DNA of 64,000 nucleotides from Prorocentrum cordatum (lineage: Eukaryota; Sar; Dinophyceae; Prorocentrales; Prorocentraceae). Where the stretch lies: assembly GCA_963575745.1 (NCBI GenBank), contig CAUYUJ010017790.1, positions 87,001 through 151,000 of the forward strand. Reading direction: 5' to 3'. Below, one piece after another: positions 42,360-52,961 of this stretch; position 1 is the first letter of the stretch, and the number at the start of each line of letters is the position of its first letter. Under the pieces are notes generated by a model, which was not told where the DNA came from, made no database searches, and worked only from the letters and a program-made list of their open reading frames with translations. Both the position numbers and the translations under genes were made by a program.

Positions 42360-43150
42360 TTACTCTTCAGACACGCTGGGCTTGCAAATGGATCCCCCGT
42401 CGCCCAGCGCCCGCAGCCTGCGGGCAGGGGCGCCAAGCGCGCCGCCAACTGATCTGCGATGTCCAGCGGGCCGGGCGATGGCCTCCACGCTCCAGGCCAA
42501 GGTGCTGGGCCTCCTCTGTCGGCTGGCCCCTCTTGTCGAAGCGCCTCGAGCCCGCGCCCGCCGGGCTGCGGGCCCCCTCGAGGCGGCGCGTCGACCGCTG
42601 AATCTCGCGGGCGATCTGAAGAGCTGCAGCTCGCTACCCAAGGTAGCGCAGGCCCCGGCCGGTCTTCTCCGCGCCTTGCCCGCGCCCTCGATCGAAGACG
42701 CGACAGGCGACCGCGCCGTCGGCGAGGGGCGGGGGCCGCTCGCGATGGCGGCGGGGACCCCTGCGCGCCCTGCGGACGCCAGTGAGCATCGCTCGGCCTT
42801 CCTTCGTGTTGATGGTTGATGTGCTCTGTGGGGCCCTCCCATTTGCGCTCGAAGCGCGTCTGCCAGCGCGCGAGGGGGCCCTGGGCGGCGCAGAGCGGAG
42901 GCGCGCGGCATGCACCCTCACGAAGGACTCGCTTATGAAGCGAGGGCCCGCCCCCCCCCGGAATCAAACCGCCCCGAGGTCTCGCGATGAAGACACCCCA
43001 GTCGAGTGGGCGGCCGACGCGGGCAGCCAGCAGGGGCCCGCCCATAGGAGAGTGGCCGACACCGTCGCACATGGTGAGGTAATGCACGGGCTACGCTGGA
43101 GCCGACGCGACCCCCCGCGAACCGCCGGCGCTCGCGGTGGGCCGAGGCCC
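42360..43150 (-). pseudogene. RNase H-like region of the YR retrotransposon, frameshifted
   Basis: The segment FERKWEGPTEHINHQHEGR (near 42860) matches the EHIN..E motif found between RT and RNase H in DIRS-order elements, and ATAACEPELRGASAH upstream sits where the first RNase H acidic residue is expected. Phase changes break the domain. The assignment rests on one clear motif and order. Confidence 0.5.
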
Positions 43151-43153
43151 CCC

Positions 43154-44654
43154 TCAGCTCGGGCTCACACGCGGCCGTCGCCGCTGGGCGGTAGCCGAGG
43201 TCTGAGCCACCCTCAGCCGAGGTGCTCCCAGATCGCGCTGACAAAGAAGACATGGCCGAAGATCACCTTGATGTCCTGGCGAACTGGCGCCCAGACTCGA
43301 CGCCGTCGCTCCAAGGCAAACTGGGTAAACTGATGGGCCGCCCACAGACGCGACAGGGCAGGCTGGTTCAGCACAGAGAAATACACCGCGCGGCCGACTC
43401 GAACTCGAAGGGCCACCCCTCGAAGCCGCCGGCGATGCAGAAGCTCTTTGCCCGCTAGATACACTCGCCAAGCCCGTCGAGGTCGATGGCGAAAAAGTCG
43501 GCGCTGCCCGTCTATAACGGCACCCGGGTGCCCCAGCGCGCGGGGGCGTTCGGCCACGTCGCGCGTGCGCATCCCCTAGTTGGAGTAGCAGCTCAAAACT
43601 TCGCGCGCATCCGAGCGTCGGCATTAGCACTCAAGAGCGCCGCTATGTCAACGCACGTGGAAGTGATCGGGCCCGCGAAGGAAACGTGAGGAGCCCGGCG
43701 CTTCTCCCGAGCGGCTCTGCCAAGACCGCCCAGGACTTCAGATGCGACGACGCGCTCGATGTGACGCAGGCGTAGCGCGCACGCAAAACCAACGCTAAGC
43801 GCTCTGAAGCACGGGCACACAACATCTGCAGGCTTCACGGGCACCATCTCTTCCACGTCATCGCCCCAGACCTCTGAGACGCCGCGGGCACCGGCCTCGC
43901 CGGGGCTGTCCAGGCCGAAACAGCAATCCTCCAATTGTCGACCTGGTAGAAACCATCCACGATGTCAAGGGGGCCCCTGGAGCAGGCGAACGAGGCTAGC
44001 ACGCCCTGGTCCTTGAGGAGGTCCTGCTCCTCCTCGGCGCTCAGGTCGGCATCCGCAATCTCGGGGAGCTCCACTAAGCTGAGGTCAACATCGGCCAAGG
44101 CTGCAATAGTGCCCGGGTCGGCGTGAGGGGGGGGCATTGCACATCCAGTTATTGGCGCGGGCGTCGGCGATGAGGCGAGTCATCCCCAGTCTCCTTCCAA
44201 GCGAAAAAAAGATGGCAACCATGGAGAGGACGCGGCGCCTGAAGGCGAGCAGCTGGTTCGCATGCAAGGCGGCGAAGAGCTCGCGTCGGCGCTGCTTTGA
44301 GCACCGCAAGTCTGCGCGCCAGCACGGGGTGACGGACGCTCTAAACAGACGATCCGCCTCCAGCTCAGCATCACTCTTCAAGATGCGTTTCCTGAAGCCC
44401 AATGCCCGTCGAAGCGCGCCAGGCGGAAGAACGGGCCCCAGCGGGGGGGGAGGGGCGACGCCCTTAGAAACTTGCAGCTCGCCAGGAAAATGCGGCGCCA
44501 TGCGCCGCGGCCCCCGCGCGCGCAAGTCTTTCGCTCCGCGCGCCCGGTTGAGCGCGCTGAGAGGGGCGAGGCCTTCTGGGCGATTGCCGCGCAGTGAGAT
44601 GCGATCGCCCAACGAATCAAGGGTCGACACTTGCGAACTCGAAAGCATGCCCAA
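43154..44654 (-). pseudogene. Reverse transcriptase of the YR retrotransposon, frameshifted
   Basis: Motifs in order on the minus strand: GMTRLIADARANNWMCNAPP (fingers, near 44180); GPLDIVDGFYQVDNWRIAVS (motif A, DGFYQ form typical of this order, near 43950); VKPADVVCPCFRALSVGFAC and ALRLRHIERVV (motif B region); then ITSTCVDIAALLSANAD near 43645, where a VDN/VDD box is expected, so the second acidic/Asn position is Ile. The next block (RRAWRVYLAGKELLHRRRL, NQPALSRLWAAHQFTQFAL) is the post-RT connection. At least three frames are used. Confidence 0.7.
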
Positions 44655-45132
44655 GCTGCCCGAGTAAAGACAGCGGTCGTCGGAGCACGCACTGGCGCGA
44701 TATAAGATTTAGCGATCGGACGGACTCCGGAAGACGCTGGTCTCCATGTCTGGCCCCCCCGCGAAGACAACGCCACCGCCGTCCAGACCCCGAGGGGCCT
44801 TTGGCAAGACGAACGGGCAGAGGGAGAGGATCGCCACGCCGTCGTCGACCGCGCTCGCGAAGACCACGGCGCTCGCAAATCGAAGCCCGAGGCGACATGC
44901 TGGAGGCCCCCACCTGCGAAGATGCGCGACCACGGGAGACGTCCACGCGCGCGCCCCTGCCCGGCCTTTACAGGGACCTATCCTTGACCCTTCCCCTCTT
45001 CGGCGGCCCGGCGACCACCGCTCTTCGCACCCTTCGGCCCCTCGGGGCCGCTCCGCCTCCTGCCCTCGGCCGCCCTGTCCTCGCGCAGCAGGCGGGAGGG
45101 CGAAGGCTCGCTGATGCTGCTTCTCGGCAAAA
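44655..45132. other. Linker of the YR retrotransposon between N-terminal protein and RT
   Basis: GC-rich sequence inside the element, with no motif of its own. It probably encoded the linker preceding RT. Confidence 0.4.
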
Positions 45133-46113
45133 TCACTTCGTGAACCGAGGCGCCGCGACTCTGCCTTTGTCCTCCGTCGCGCCCGCCAGCATATATCCGA
45201 GGCCGCTATAGTCAGGGTGCTTGGCGCCCTTCTCAACCGCGAGCTCGCGCTGGGTGAGCCCCCTGACCAGCTGCTCCGCCATGGCCGAATATGCCAGGTT
45301 GATCTGGTCATAGGTGAGGTCCAACCGCAGAGCCTCTGGGAGGATCTGGCGATCGCACGCGATGCCACTGTTGGACAACGCCCCCAGAGGCCGACCACCA
45401 GTTCTGATGATACGCGTCGAACGAGCCTTCAGTGGCACCCCGGACCCCGACCAAATACTCCTCGGTCGCCCTGGGATCCGGGAAAGGGTAGTCCTCGAAG
45501 CTTGTCTCATCCTGCTTCTCAGCGACCTCCTTCGCATGTATGTATCGTCGGCCGCCTGCCGACCTGAAAGCCCCCAGCAGGCAAAGGTCACCTCCCCCGC
45601 CACGACGATTCTTCCAGGTCTCCGGGTAGACGCCGTTGACCCTCTCAACGCGCACCTCTGACGAAGCGTCGGCCATATCGAGCTGGACCACGACCTTGGT
45701 CTCCCGAAGCAGCGAGCGGCCTGGGTCATCAACCACGCCGGGCTCGACGCGCTCGCCGAACCTCGGAAGTCGCTGACCACCCAGACCTCATCGGCGTCCA
45801 CCTCGATGTCCTCCCTGGCGATGTCCGCCAGGACCCGAGCCCGAGCGAGAGCCTCACTGAGCTCCCGCACCGGGATGGTCGTCGAAGAGGAAAAACAGTC
45901 ATTGCGGCTCCCCTCGGGCACCGGCCTCCCTGTTGCGAGAGGCTCGAACCTGGCAGTGGAGGTGTCCAGGATTTGGGGGTCACCTGTCGGCGAGAGAACG
46001 ACCCACCGCCCTCCTGTGACGCGCGCCAGAAGGACTCGGCGGCGCCAAGTGAAATTAGGATTCTCATCATATCGTACCAAAACTTGCCGCTCCTTGATAT
46101 CAAAAGCGCTCAT
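45133..46113 (-). pseudogene. N-terminal (Gag-like) protein of the YR retrotransposon, frameshifted
   Basis: Starts MSAFDIKERQVLVRYDENPN and continues WRRRVLLARVTGGRWVVLSP then TGDPQILD, a pattern I associate with the first domain of dinoflagellate DIRS-type polyproteins. After DEVWVVSDFRG it continues in another phase (TSFEDYPFPDPRATEEYLVG, FDAYHQNWWSASGGVVQQWH). It returns to the first phase (LRLDLTYDQINLAYSAMAEQ, KHPDYSGLGYMLAG). Two frame changes show decay. Function in the element is not established. Confidence 0.6.
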
Positions 46114-46542
46114 GATGCGTCAGGGAGCCGAAGAGACGAGGGCGCGACTGGACAACTACGTGCTCGAACGTAGACTGACGGCTCGTGCACTGCAACGGGT
46201 TGTTGCCTGGCCGGGGGACGACTGCACAAACGTCCGATGTTCAAGCCAGTCACGAAAGCAATCAGAAAGAAAATGAACGTGGTGCTCACACGGAAGGACC
46301 AGCTCGTCGTCCGCGATAATTGTGCCTGCAGAGCCTCCAATTGACGAGTCAAGATCCGCTCAACGTGCTGGAAGTTGGTGTCGCCTCCAGTCTCACAGGA
46401 AGCATCCTCAAAATGACAGTGGCACGTGGGCTCCAGACTTGGAGCACTGAAAGAGATGAGGTCCCGCAGGACGGCGTAGACAAAAAAGAAAGTCCTGAGG
46501 GAAGTTCGCGTTGCCGCAGCGTCGGCCCAGGCGGGCCTTCTC

Positions 46543-46659
46543 GAGCAAAGACAGGACTACTGACGACCCCCTTCAGTGGCATCGCCTGTGTCCGAAAGCC
46601 TCTTTGTTTTATTTTTGTCTCTCTCTCTCTCTGTGGAAAACGCGTAAGAACTGGCATAC
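46543..46659 (-). repeat. Split direct repeat A1
   Basis: Direct copy of 39945-40042 (GGACTACTGACGACCCCCTT..., GTGTCCGAAAGCCTCT..., GGAAAACGCGTAAGAACTG), expanded by a TTTG/CT microsatellite. It lies upstream of the element's first reading frame. Confidence 0.92.
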
Positions 46660-46914
46660 ATTGAACATGCGTGTGTATATTTGTGTATCTATCGCATGGA
46701 AGCCGAGATACAATAAACAACTCTGAACGTGGTGCGCGGCGCCAGCTCTTCCCAAGCCTCCCCTGTTCAAATGGGGGCCCTGCAGCAGGAGCCGCGGAGC
46801 TCCTCCGCGAGCACGGCGGGCCTCGGCCGCTCGGGAAAGGCCCCCGGACCTGCTCGGACCTGAGATGGGGGCGGCCTGGAAACCAGGGCCCCTCCAGGGA
46901 ATCGAGGGAAGAGG

Positions 46915-47094
46915 AGGAGGAGGAAGGAGGACGACGAGGAGGGGAGGAGGTGGAAGAGGAGGAGGAGGAGGAGGAGGAGGAGGAGGAGGAGGAGGAGGAG
47001 GAGGAGAGGGAGGAGGAGGGGGAGGGGCTGGAGACCACATGAAGGCCTGGGCCGTTTGAGTGTTTTTTGCAAAGGAGAGAAGGTATGAGAGATA

Positions 47095-47135
<41 letters not shown>

Positions 47136-47160
47136 AAAAGAGAGAGAGAGAGAGGCGGGT
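46915..47160. repeat. GGA array and GA array
   Basis: GGA triplets (46915-47025) then GA dinucleotides (47095-47153). The piece between them (GGGCCGTTTGAGTGTTTT) is repeated inverted at about 48870-48900. Confidence 0.88.
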
Positions 47161-47451
47161 AAGAGGAACCGCTCTCGAAAACAGTTTGCCTTAGTTGTTA
47201 TGTAGACGTCGATGTTGATGTCGACGAACATGTGGCTGTAGATGCTGATGTGGTTGTAGAATGTTCGTGTGGGGCCTGCGGCGGAATCCGTCGGATACCT
47301 ACTGAAATCCAGCTGGAATCTAACTAAAATCAAAGTCGAAACCCTCTGGCTCTGAATCCGCTCTCTTCCTATCGAAGTCACATTTAAAACGAATTAGACT
47401 CCAATATAAACCCTTTGGTGGGAAAAGGGGGATGGTTGTTTCAATGACAAT

Positions 47452-47489
47452 CGCAGGTTTCCTCGACGTTGGGCCACGAAACCTGTGAC
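47452..47489. repeat. CACAGGTTT hairpin, copy 1
   Basis: CGCAGGTTTCCTCGACGTTG, then GGCCACGAAACCTGTGAC: stems CAGGTTT/AAACCTG around a CGACGTTGGG loop. Confidence 0.8.
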
Positions 47490-47611
47490 ACGACCAACCC
47501 CCCAAAAAACTGTGGCACTACAAAACAACAAATCAAAAGGCTTTCGGGGCCCGAGGCGGGAAGTTAGGGGAAGGCGGGCTGAGGGGGCACCGTTTGTTGT
47601 TTGAATCGCAG

Positions 47612-47651
47612 TCACAGGTTTCCTTGACGTTGGGCAACGCAAACCTGTGAC
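47612..47651. repeat. CACAGGTTT hairpin, copy 2
   Basis: TCACAGGTTTCCTTGACGTT, then GGGCAACGCAAACCTGTGA; the cleanest stem of the three. Confidence 0.85.
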
Positions 47652-47841
47652 AATACCGAAAAAAACTGTGACACGACCAAAAACCTAAAATCAAAGTTTC
47701 GGAATCCGAGGCGGGGGGGGGGGGGTCGGCCCGCCCTGGCTCTCGCCCCCCGCCTCGGGCCCCGAAAACGTTTGGTTTCTGTTGTTTTGGTAGTGCCCCA
47801 GGTTTTTATGGTTTATTTCTGCTTTAAAGGACATGGGTAGT

Positions 47842-47881
47842 GTCACAGGCCTCGTGACCCAACGTCAAGGGAACCTGTGAC
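47842..47881. repeat. CACAGGTTT hairpin, copy 3, inverted
   Basis: GTCACAGGCCTCGTGACCCA, then ACGTCAAGGGAACCTGTGAC: the reverse orientation of copies 1 and 2. Confidence 0.8.
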
Positions 47882-48159
47882 TGTCATTGAAAAAAACATC
47901 CCCCTTTCTCCCAGAAAAAATTCTTTTGGAGCCGAATTGGTTTGAGCGTGATTTCAATAGAAGGGAGCGGACTCAGAGCCAGAGGATTTCTAGTTGGATT
48001 CTACTTAGATTCCAAGTGGATGTCAATAGACATCCGACGGATCCCGCCACAGGCCCCAAAAGGACACCCTGCAACTACATCAGCATACGCAAACCCAGTC
48101 GGCCACCAAGATCGGAGCACCAGGCGCTGCGCCCGCCATAGCTCGGAGGCTGGCCAGTA

Positions 48160-48765
48160 GAAACATTATGCTCGATGAGGCGGGTTGTGCAACAATGTAT
48201 TGAATCAGCGGCAGCGGATGTATACATATATGATATATATATGCGTTGAAAACAGTCTACTCATGTGCTTGTAGGTTTGGTTTTTGCCTACGGTCTTTCT
48301 CACAGGCCTACGCATGTTTAACGCTTCCAGGGCGACGCTATGTTGTAATCGTGCGTACCGATTGCAAGCCGAGCCCAACATATCTCGACAATAATCATAA
48401 AATCAAGAGAACCATATCGTTTCGGGGGAGTTTGGGCTTGAAGTGGATCTATTGCGCTCCCTACATGTTGACATAGTTGCGCCTCATCTGCGGCGACGCT
48501 CGTTTTTTCGTCATACTTATCTACCGCACTAAAGCATCACAATATTTATGCGAAAACCGAACGCTCAGAAACCATAAATATTCGGCAAGTCTGTTTCCAG
48601 CGTGCGCAACGCAAAGTGATAGCTTCTTTTGGGTGCAGCTGATCCGCTTTTGGCTTCGGCAAAATGCCAGCAGTGCGCTTCATTTGATTGAGCTGGTGCG
48701 TGGTGGCTTCCAAAACATATGATATGTAACATCTATGTATATGGTATATATAATTATGTATTTGT
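48160..48765. other. AT-richer unique DNA, no gene recognised
   Basis: Short open frames only. Composition is clearly less GC-rich than most unique DNA in the window. Confidence 0.4.
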
Positions 48766-48768
48766 TTC

Positions 48769-48865
48769 GTTCTCTCTCTCTCTCTCTCTCTCTCGATTTC
48801 AACCTTCCCCTCTCTCTCTCTTTCTCTCTCGCTTTCAATATCCCTCTCTTTCTCATTCTCTCCTC
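48769..48865. repeat. CT array
   Basis: CT dinucleotides with interruptions, complementary to the GA array at 47095-47153. Confidence 0.92.
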
Positions 48866-48908
48866 GTTTTCAAAAGCTCTGAAACGGCCCAATCCTTCAT
48901 ACGGGCTG

Positions 48909-49220
48909 GCGCCGGAGGAGGAGGAGGAGGAGGAGGAGGCGGAGGAGCGGCTTCTAGGGGGAAGGGGGGTTCAACGCATCCTGCCCCTTAACCCCATCGG
49001 GGCCGTTGCCAAGAGAACTGCAAGGTAGGCGAGCACGCAATGCCATCGGGCCCAACTCAGAAAATTCAAGGAACTTTCGGAGCGGCGATGTATGGCCTGA
49101 AAGCTGCGTGACCAAGAAGGAGGGGGGGAAGGAGGCGGCGGCGGAGGAGGAGGAGGAGGGGGTGGAGGAGGAGGAGGAGGATGAGGAGGAGGAGGAGGAG
49201 GAGGAGGGGAAGGAGGATCG
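48909..49220. repeat. GGA arrays with unique spacer
   Basis: GGA triplets at 48909-48950 and again at 49120-49220, separated by unique sequence. Confidence 0.85.
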
Positions 49221-49394
49221 AGGCTTTCGGACGCCCTCGTCGCTTCAGAGCGGTCGTCGGACGTCCTCGGGGGTCTTCCAGCCTCGGGGCGAGTTTCAGC
49301 GGCTGCGCGTCGCCGAGCACGTTTCCGAGGGTGCTCGGCTGGTCCTGAGCGGCCGCTGGAGACCCGAGTTATGACCTGAAAGCTGAGTGACCCA

Positions 49395-49513
49395 GGAGGA
49401 GGGGGAGGTGGAGGAGGAGGAGGAGGAGGAGGAGGAGGAGGAGGAGGAGGAGGAGGAGGAGGAGGAGGGAGAGAGAGGAGGAGGAGGAGGAGGAGGAGGA
49501 GGAGGAGGAGGAG
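49395..49513. repeat. GGA array (left of an inverted pair)
   Basis: GGA triplets, complementary to the CCT array at 49745-49875. Confidence 0.93.
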
Positions 49514-49744
49514 GAGCCCCGAGGGATCCACACTTCAGCGTCCTCACTGCACCCTCACCCTGCCCCCACGCTGCAACATCTACGCCCCGCCTCAGGGCAG
49601 TGTCAGCGCCGGCCCTCACCAAGTGGCCCGCCACCTCCCTGAGGAAACGGGCCCCGCCGGACCGCCCAGGGGGCCCAGGACTCCCGAAGACGCCGAAAAA
49701 CGTTCAAACCCTCCTCGATCCTCGACCCCTCCTCCCCCTCCCCA

Positions 49745-49875
49745 TCCTCCCTCCTCCCGCCTCCTCCTCCTCCTCCCTCCTCCTCCTCCTCCTCCTCCTC
49801 CTCCTCCTCCTCCTCCTCCTCCTCCTCCTCCTCCTCCTCCTCCTCCTCCTCCTCCTCCTCCTCCTCCTCCTCCCC
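49745..49875. repeat. CCT array (right of an inverted pair)
   Basis: CCT triplets, nearly pure over about 100 bp. Confidence 0.93.
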
Positions 49876-51589
49876 CTGCCCCATACTCGATCCCCAGGAG
49901 GAGGTGCCTCTGCTGGCAATGCCCCCCGGCTGTGGGCCAGAAGGCGGCGCGAAGTCTGGCGCGCGGTTGGCCAACCCTGCGACCAGTCGCGGCGTCGCAG
50001 GGCCAGCAGCCGCCGGGTGGAGGTCTCTGCTGGGCGGGGCCTCCGGCTGAGGGCCGGGGAGGCCTCTTCCAAGCAGCGCCCGGGGCCACCACTCAGGGTG
50101 GTCGCCAACTCGTCCAGGCCAAGAGCCCCCCCTCGACCCCGCCAAAGGTCCCCAGGACTCCTGAAGACACCCTTGCAATGGTTGGTGTGAGAAACGCTGC
50201 TTTCGTTTGAGACTTCCTGGTTTTCGGCCAACCGAAACGGAAAAAACGGCAGCCCAAAACATATAACACTTGCTGAGCAAAACGGAACCGAACCGAAAAC
50301 GGCGCGAACGAGACCCCCAAGACGGACAATAAATGACCCCCAAAATGGATAATCAACTTCGATCTTGAACCAACACACACACCAATCTGAAAAACAATGT
50401 CTCCAGCATCTACGGTCCAGACACATCCCAGACCTGTTCGATCCTCCCTCCCCGAGATGTCCAAGAGAAAGCGGTGACACCTCTACTAGTGAAACGAAAC
50501 CCCTTGGCACTGCCCGACTCTGAAGACATTTCTGGAACTCGTTTGTGGTGTTTTGGGCACTCTCTTGGGGCCCCAATCGGACCCCACTGAGGCCGTTTGG
50601 AATCCTGTCTGGAAAACCTGGGTGGGCCAAGCCTCGACTTTGAAAACAAACTCTGGGGGGGGGGTCTTGAAGCCCTCGTTGCCACAAATTTCTTGGGGGC
50701 TCTGGATGCCCTCTTAGGGCTTTCCCAGGCACTTCTCAGAGCTCTGCCGGACAAATTCGGAACGATCTTCAAGCCCGAGAAACCCATCGGAATCTGAAAA
50801 GGCTGGAAGGCCAAAACCACATGAGCAATTCAATGAGTTCGCTTGTCTGCTATGTCGGAGCAAAAAACATTGCATGTCGACATAGCCAACCAATTCGCGA
50901 CAAGTGGCGAAATCGATTTGCGAATTGCATACGGATGATGCGTTGGCAAACAGCGGCACTTGCTAGAAAAACTACACGATCGGCCTCCGCGCTCCACGTG
51001 ACATTGAAAGGACAAGACGGAAAGGCAATGACGTCCGGGAGAAAGGAGGTGGCAGGGTGTGGAAACACTTCTAGCCTCGTCCACGAGTAGGTTCCCCGAC
51101 CTTCGATTTAGGTAGGGCATGTCCTCCTAAAGGCGGGTTTTGGAAGAAAAGCAACAATTTGTCAAACAACATTCAAAACGGTCAAAAATAATAGGAAAGT
51201 CGTCCCCTGACTATTTCTGACCATGTTTGAAAATTCCTCTTGTACAGGGACATGCCCGACTTAACAGTAGATCTGAGGAAGTGCCCAAGAGCCCGAGCCC
51301 CTCCTGAGCCCAAAGTGGTCCTTGTGCCAACGCCTCGCCTGTACGTAGCAACCTCCCATGCCAGGGGGTTGGAGGAGAGGGGGGAAGCCCTCCCCCCTCT
51401 CCGTACAGTGGAAGCCAGACCACAAGAAACCTTCCACAAGAAACCCAACCTTGAGACCCTAGGACGTCCATTGATTCTGGTGTGGGATCGTCACGCCTCC
51501 CATCGCGAAACCGTCGAAACCCAAGACACCCAGGGCACCCCGGAGGCAAGCAGGGGTGCTTCTTGGCATGGGTCTCCCCTGTACCCCCC
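49876..51589. other. Unique DNA, no gene recognised
   Basis: No domain found. A possible stem-loop lies at 50843-50910 (CGCTTGTC/GACAAGTG and CTATGTCG/CGACATAG). Confidence 0.4.
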
Positions 51590-52010
51590 TCGGCTGCACG
51601 TAAGAGTGACCCTGGGTAAGAGTGACCTCTGGTGCGCGGCTTTTTGGGGGGCGCGAGGAGGTCAAACACAAGCGCACACGACGCTCATATCGCAACGAGC
51701 GCGGCGATCGGGGGACCCCATTTGTTGGTAGTCCTCAAACGTGGTGGTGACAACACCTGGCGGTGAGTCTCGGGCGATTTGGTGTCACCACCCGGTTTGG
51801 GGACTCGTGCGGTTTTCCGAGGATGTCCCGGACACTGGTGGGTCCAGGAGTCACAAAACCCGGTAGTGACCCCGCGTCCCCAAACCCAGCGGTGACCTTT
51901 TTGGGGATTCCAGGTCGCCACCTGGTATCTCACCACCCGGTTTGGGGGTTCCCAAATTTGGCCCGCACCAGAGGTCACCCCGGCGAAAGGTCACTCCTAC
52001 GTCTGGTCGA
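51590..52010. mobile_element. TCG-TIR family element, copy B (421 bp)
   Basis: The left terminus TCGGCTGCACGTAAGAGTGA ... AGTGACCTCTGGTGCGCGGC and the inverted right terminus TCGACCAGACGTAGGAGTGA ... GTGACCTCTGGTGCGGGC match those of copy A (32531-32714). The interior differs from copy A and carries repeated CACCACCCGGTTTGGGG motifs. Flanking C-runs give no clear duplication. No coding capacity. Confidence 0.8.
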
Positions 52011-52404
52011 CCCCCTCTGGGGCGTGCGGCTGCCGCCTGCTCCCCCGACCCCTCCCGGGGCCGCGCCCCGACCCGGAAGCTCGAGGCAGATCCTCAAGGC
52101 TGGTGGACGACGGCCTCGCGGGAGAGGCCCAGCAGGGGCGAAAACGAGCCAAATGCAGCGGTATATCGGTGCTTACCTGCTTCCTCCTCTGATCGAGGAG
52201 ACGCAAGACTCGGGCAATTACGGGGGACCAGGGTTGGCCTGGCGGGGGCAGCATGACAACGACGAGGCCCCTTCTGCAACTTGAGGCGAGGTCCCGCTGC
52301 AGACACCCCACGAAAACGAGACCCTCAAGATCCATGACGCGCTCGTCAAAACACGTCTGCCAACCCGAGTTTCGGCTTACTCGAGTCTTACTAAAACAGG
52401 GCTA
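52011..52404. other. Unique DNA, no gene recognised
   Basis: Short open frames without recognisable motifs. Confidence 0.4.
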
Positions 52405-52535
52405 GGATCGGGATAAATCGCTCCAGAGCGTTCCGGAGCGCTCTCAGAGCGTCCCGGAACGCTCTGGAGCGGCCGCGGCGCCCAATACATCCTCCAAACC
52501 CGCCGATTCTCAGAGATTTCGGGTTATCCCGATCC
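52405..52535. repeat. Nested palindromes
   Basis: Outer inverted repeats GGATCGGGATAA (52405-52416) and TTATCCCGATCC (52524-52535) enclose a perfect 18-bp inverted pair CGCTCCAGAGCGTTCCGG (52419-52436) and CCGGAACGCTCTGGAGCG (52454-52471). The loop can pair again (CGCTCT/AGAGCG). Confidence 0.93.
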
Positions 52536-52785
52536 GATTTTGTCCCGATCTTCGCGTCGTTTTACTTACGTTTCCCCGATCTGAGCCCACTGCGTGGTCC
52601 CCGCGCTCCGCCCCGCCGCTGGCCCGCGGCCGGCGTCGGCCCGCGCCGCGCCGCCCGCGTCGTGCTGGCGGGGCCGCGGTCGACGGGCACGCGGCGGCGC
52701 CGGTGCGCGGCGGGGGTTTGCCCACGTCCGCCGCCCGGGAGCCGGCGTCCCCTGCCATCGCTCGGACGTCCATTCCCTGTGCTTT

Positions 52786-52883
52786 TTTCGGGTTTCGTGC
52801 GTGGTCTCTTCGCCAAATGATCAGGGATGCTCCTCGATGGTCCTCGCCGAAAGAAAAATGCATACGTCCGAGCGATGCCGAGC
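52786..52883 (+). repeat. Dispersed repeat family 1, copy 2
   Basis: Same orientation and order of strings as 17086-17189, ending CGTCCGAGCGATGCCGAG. An AT array follows 30 bp later. Confidence 0.8.
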
Positions 52884-52910
52884 GTCCTGGTGCCCCAGCG
52901 GGCGGTGGAT

Positions 52911-52914
<4 letters not shown>

Positions 52915-52961
<47 letters not shown>

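Larger units (their letters stand above)
39709..46659 (-). mobile_element. Tyrosine-recombinase retrotransposon with split direct repeats (Ngaro/PAT-like), decayed
   Basis: On the minus strand the order is A1 repeat (46659-46543), coding region (46113-40271), B1 (40214-40044), A2 (40042-39945), B2 (39880-39709). The A copies are about 90% identical apart from a CT expansion; the B copies are about 87% identical. This A1-ORFs-B1-A2-B2 layout is the split-direct-repeat structure described for Ngaro and PAT elements of the DIRS order. The coding region has an N-terminal protein, RT, RNase H-like and tyrosine recombinase parts in that order. All are frameshifted, so the copy is dead. Confidence 0.82.
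47240..48088. mobile_element. Large inverted-repeat element with three related hairpins
   Basis: The left arm (about 47240-47500) and right arm (about 47842-48088) are inverted copies at roughly three-quarters identity. Shared strings include GCTGATGT, GATCCGTCGGAT-like, CTCTGGCTCTGA, AAAGGGGGATG and TTTCAATGACA. The middle has GGGGCCCGAGGCGGG and its inverse. No protein-coding motif. A foldback or non-autonomous DNA element is inferred. Confidence 0.8.
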
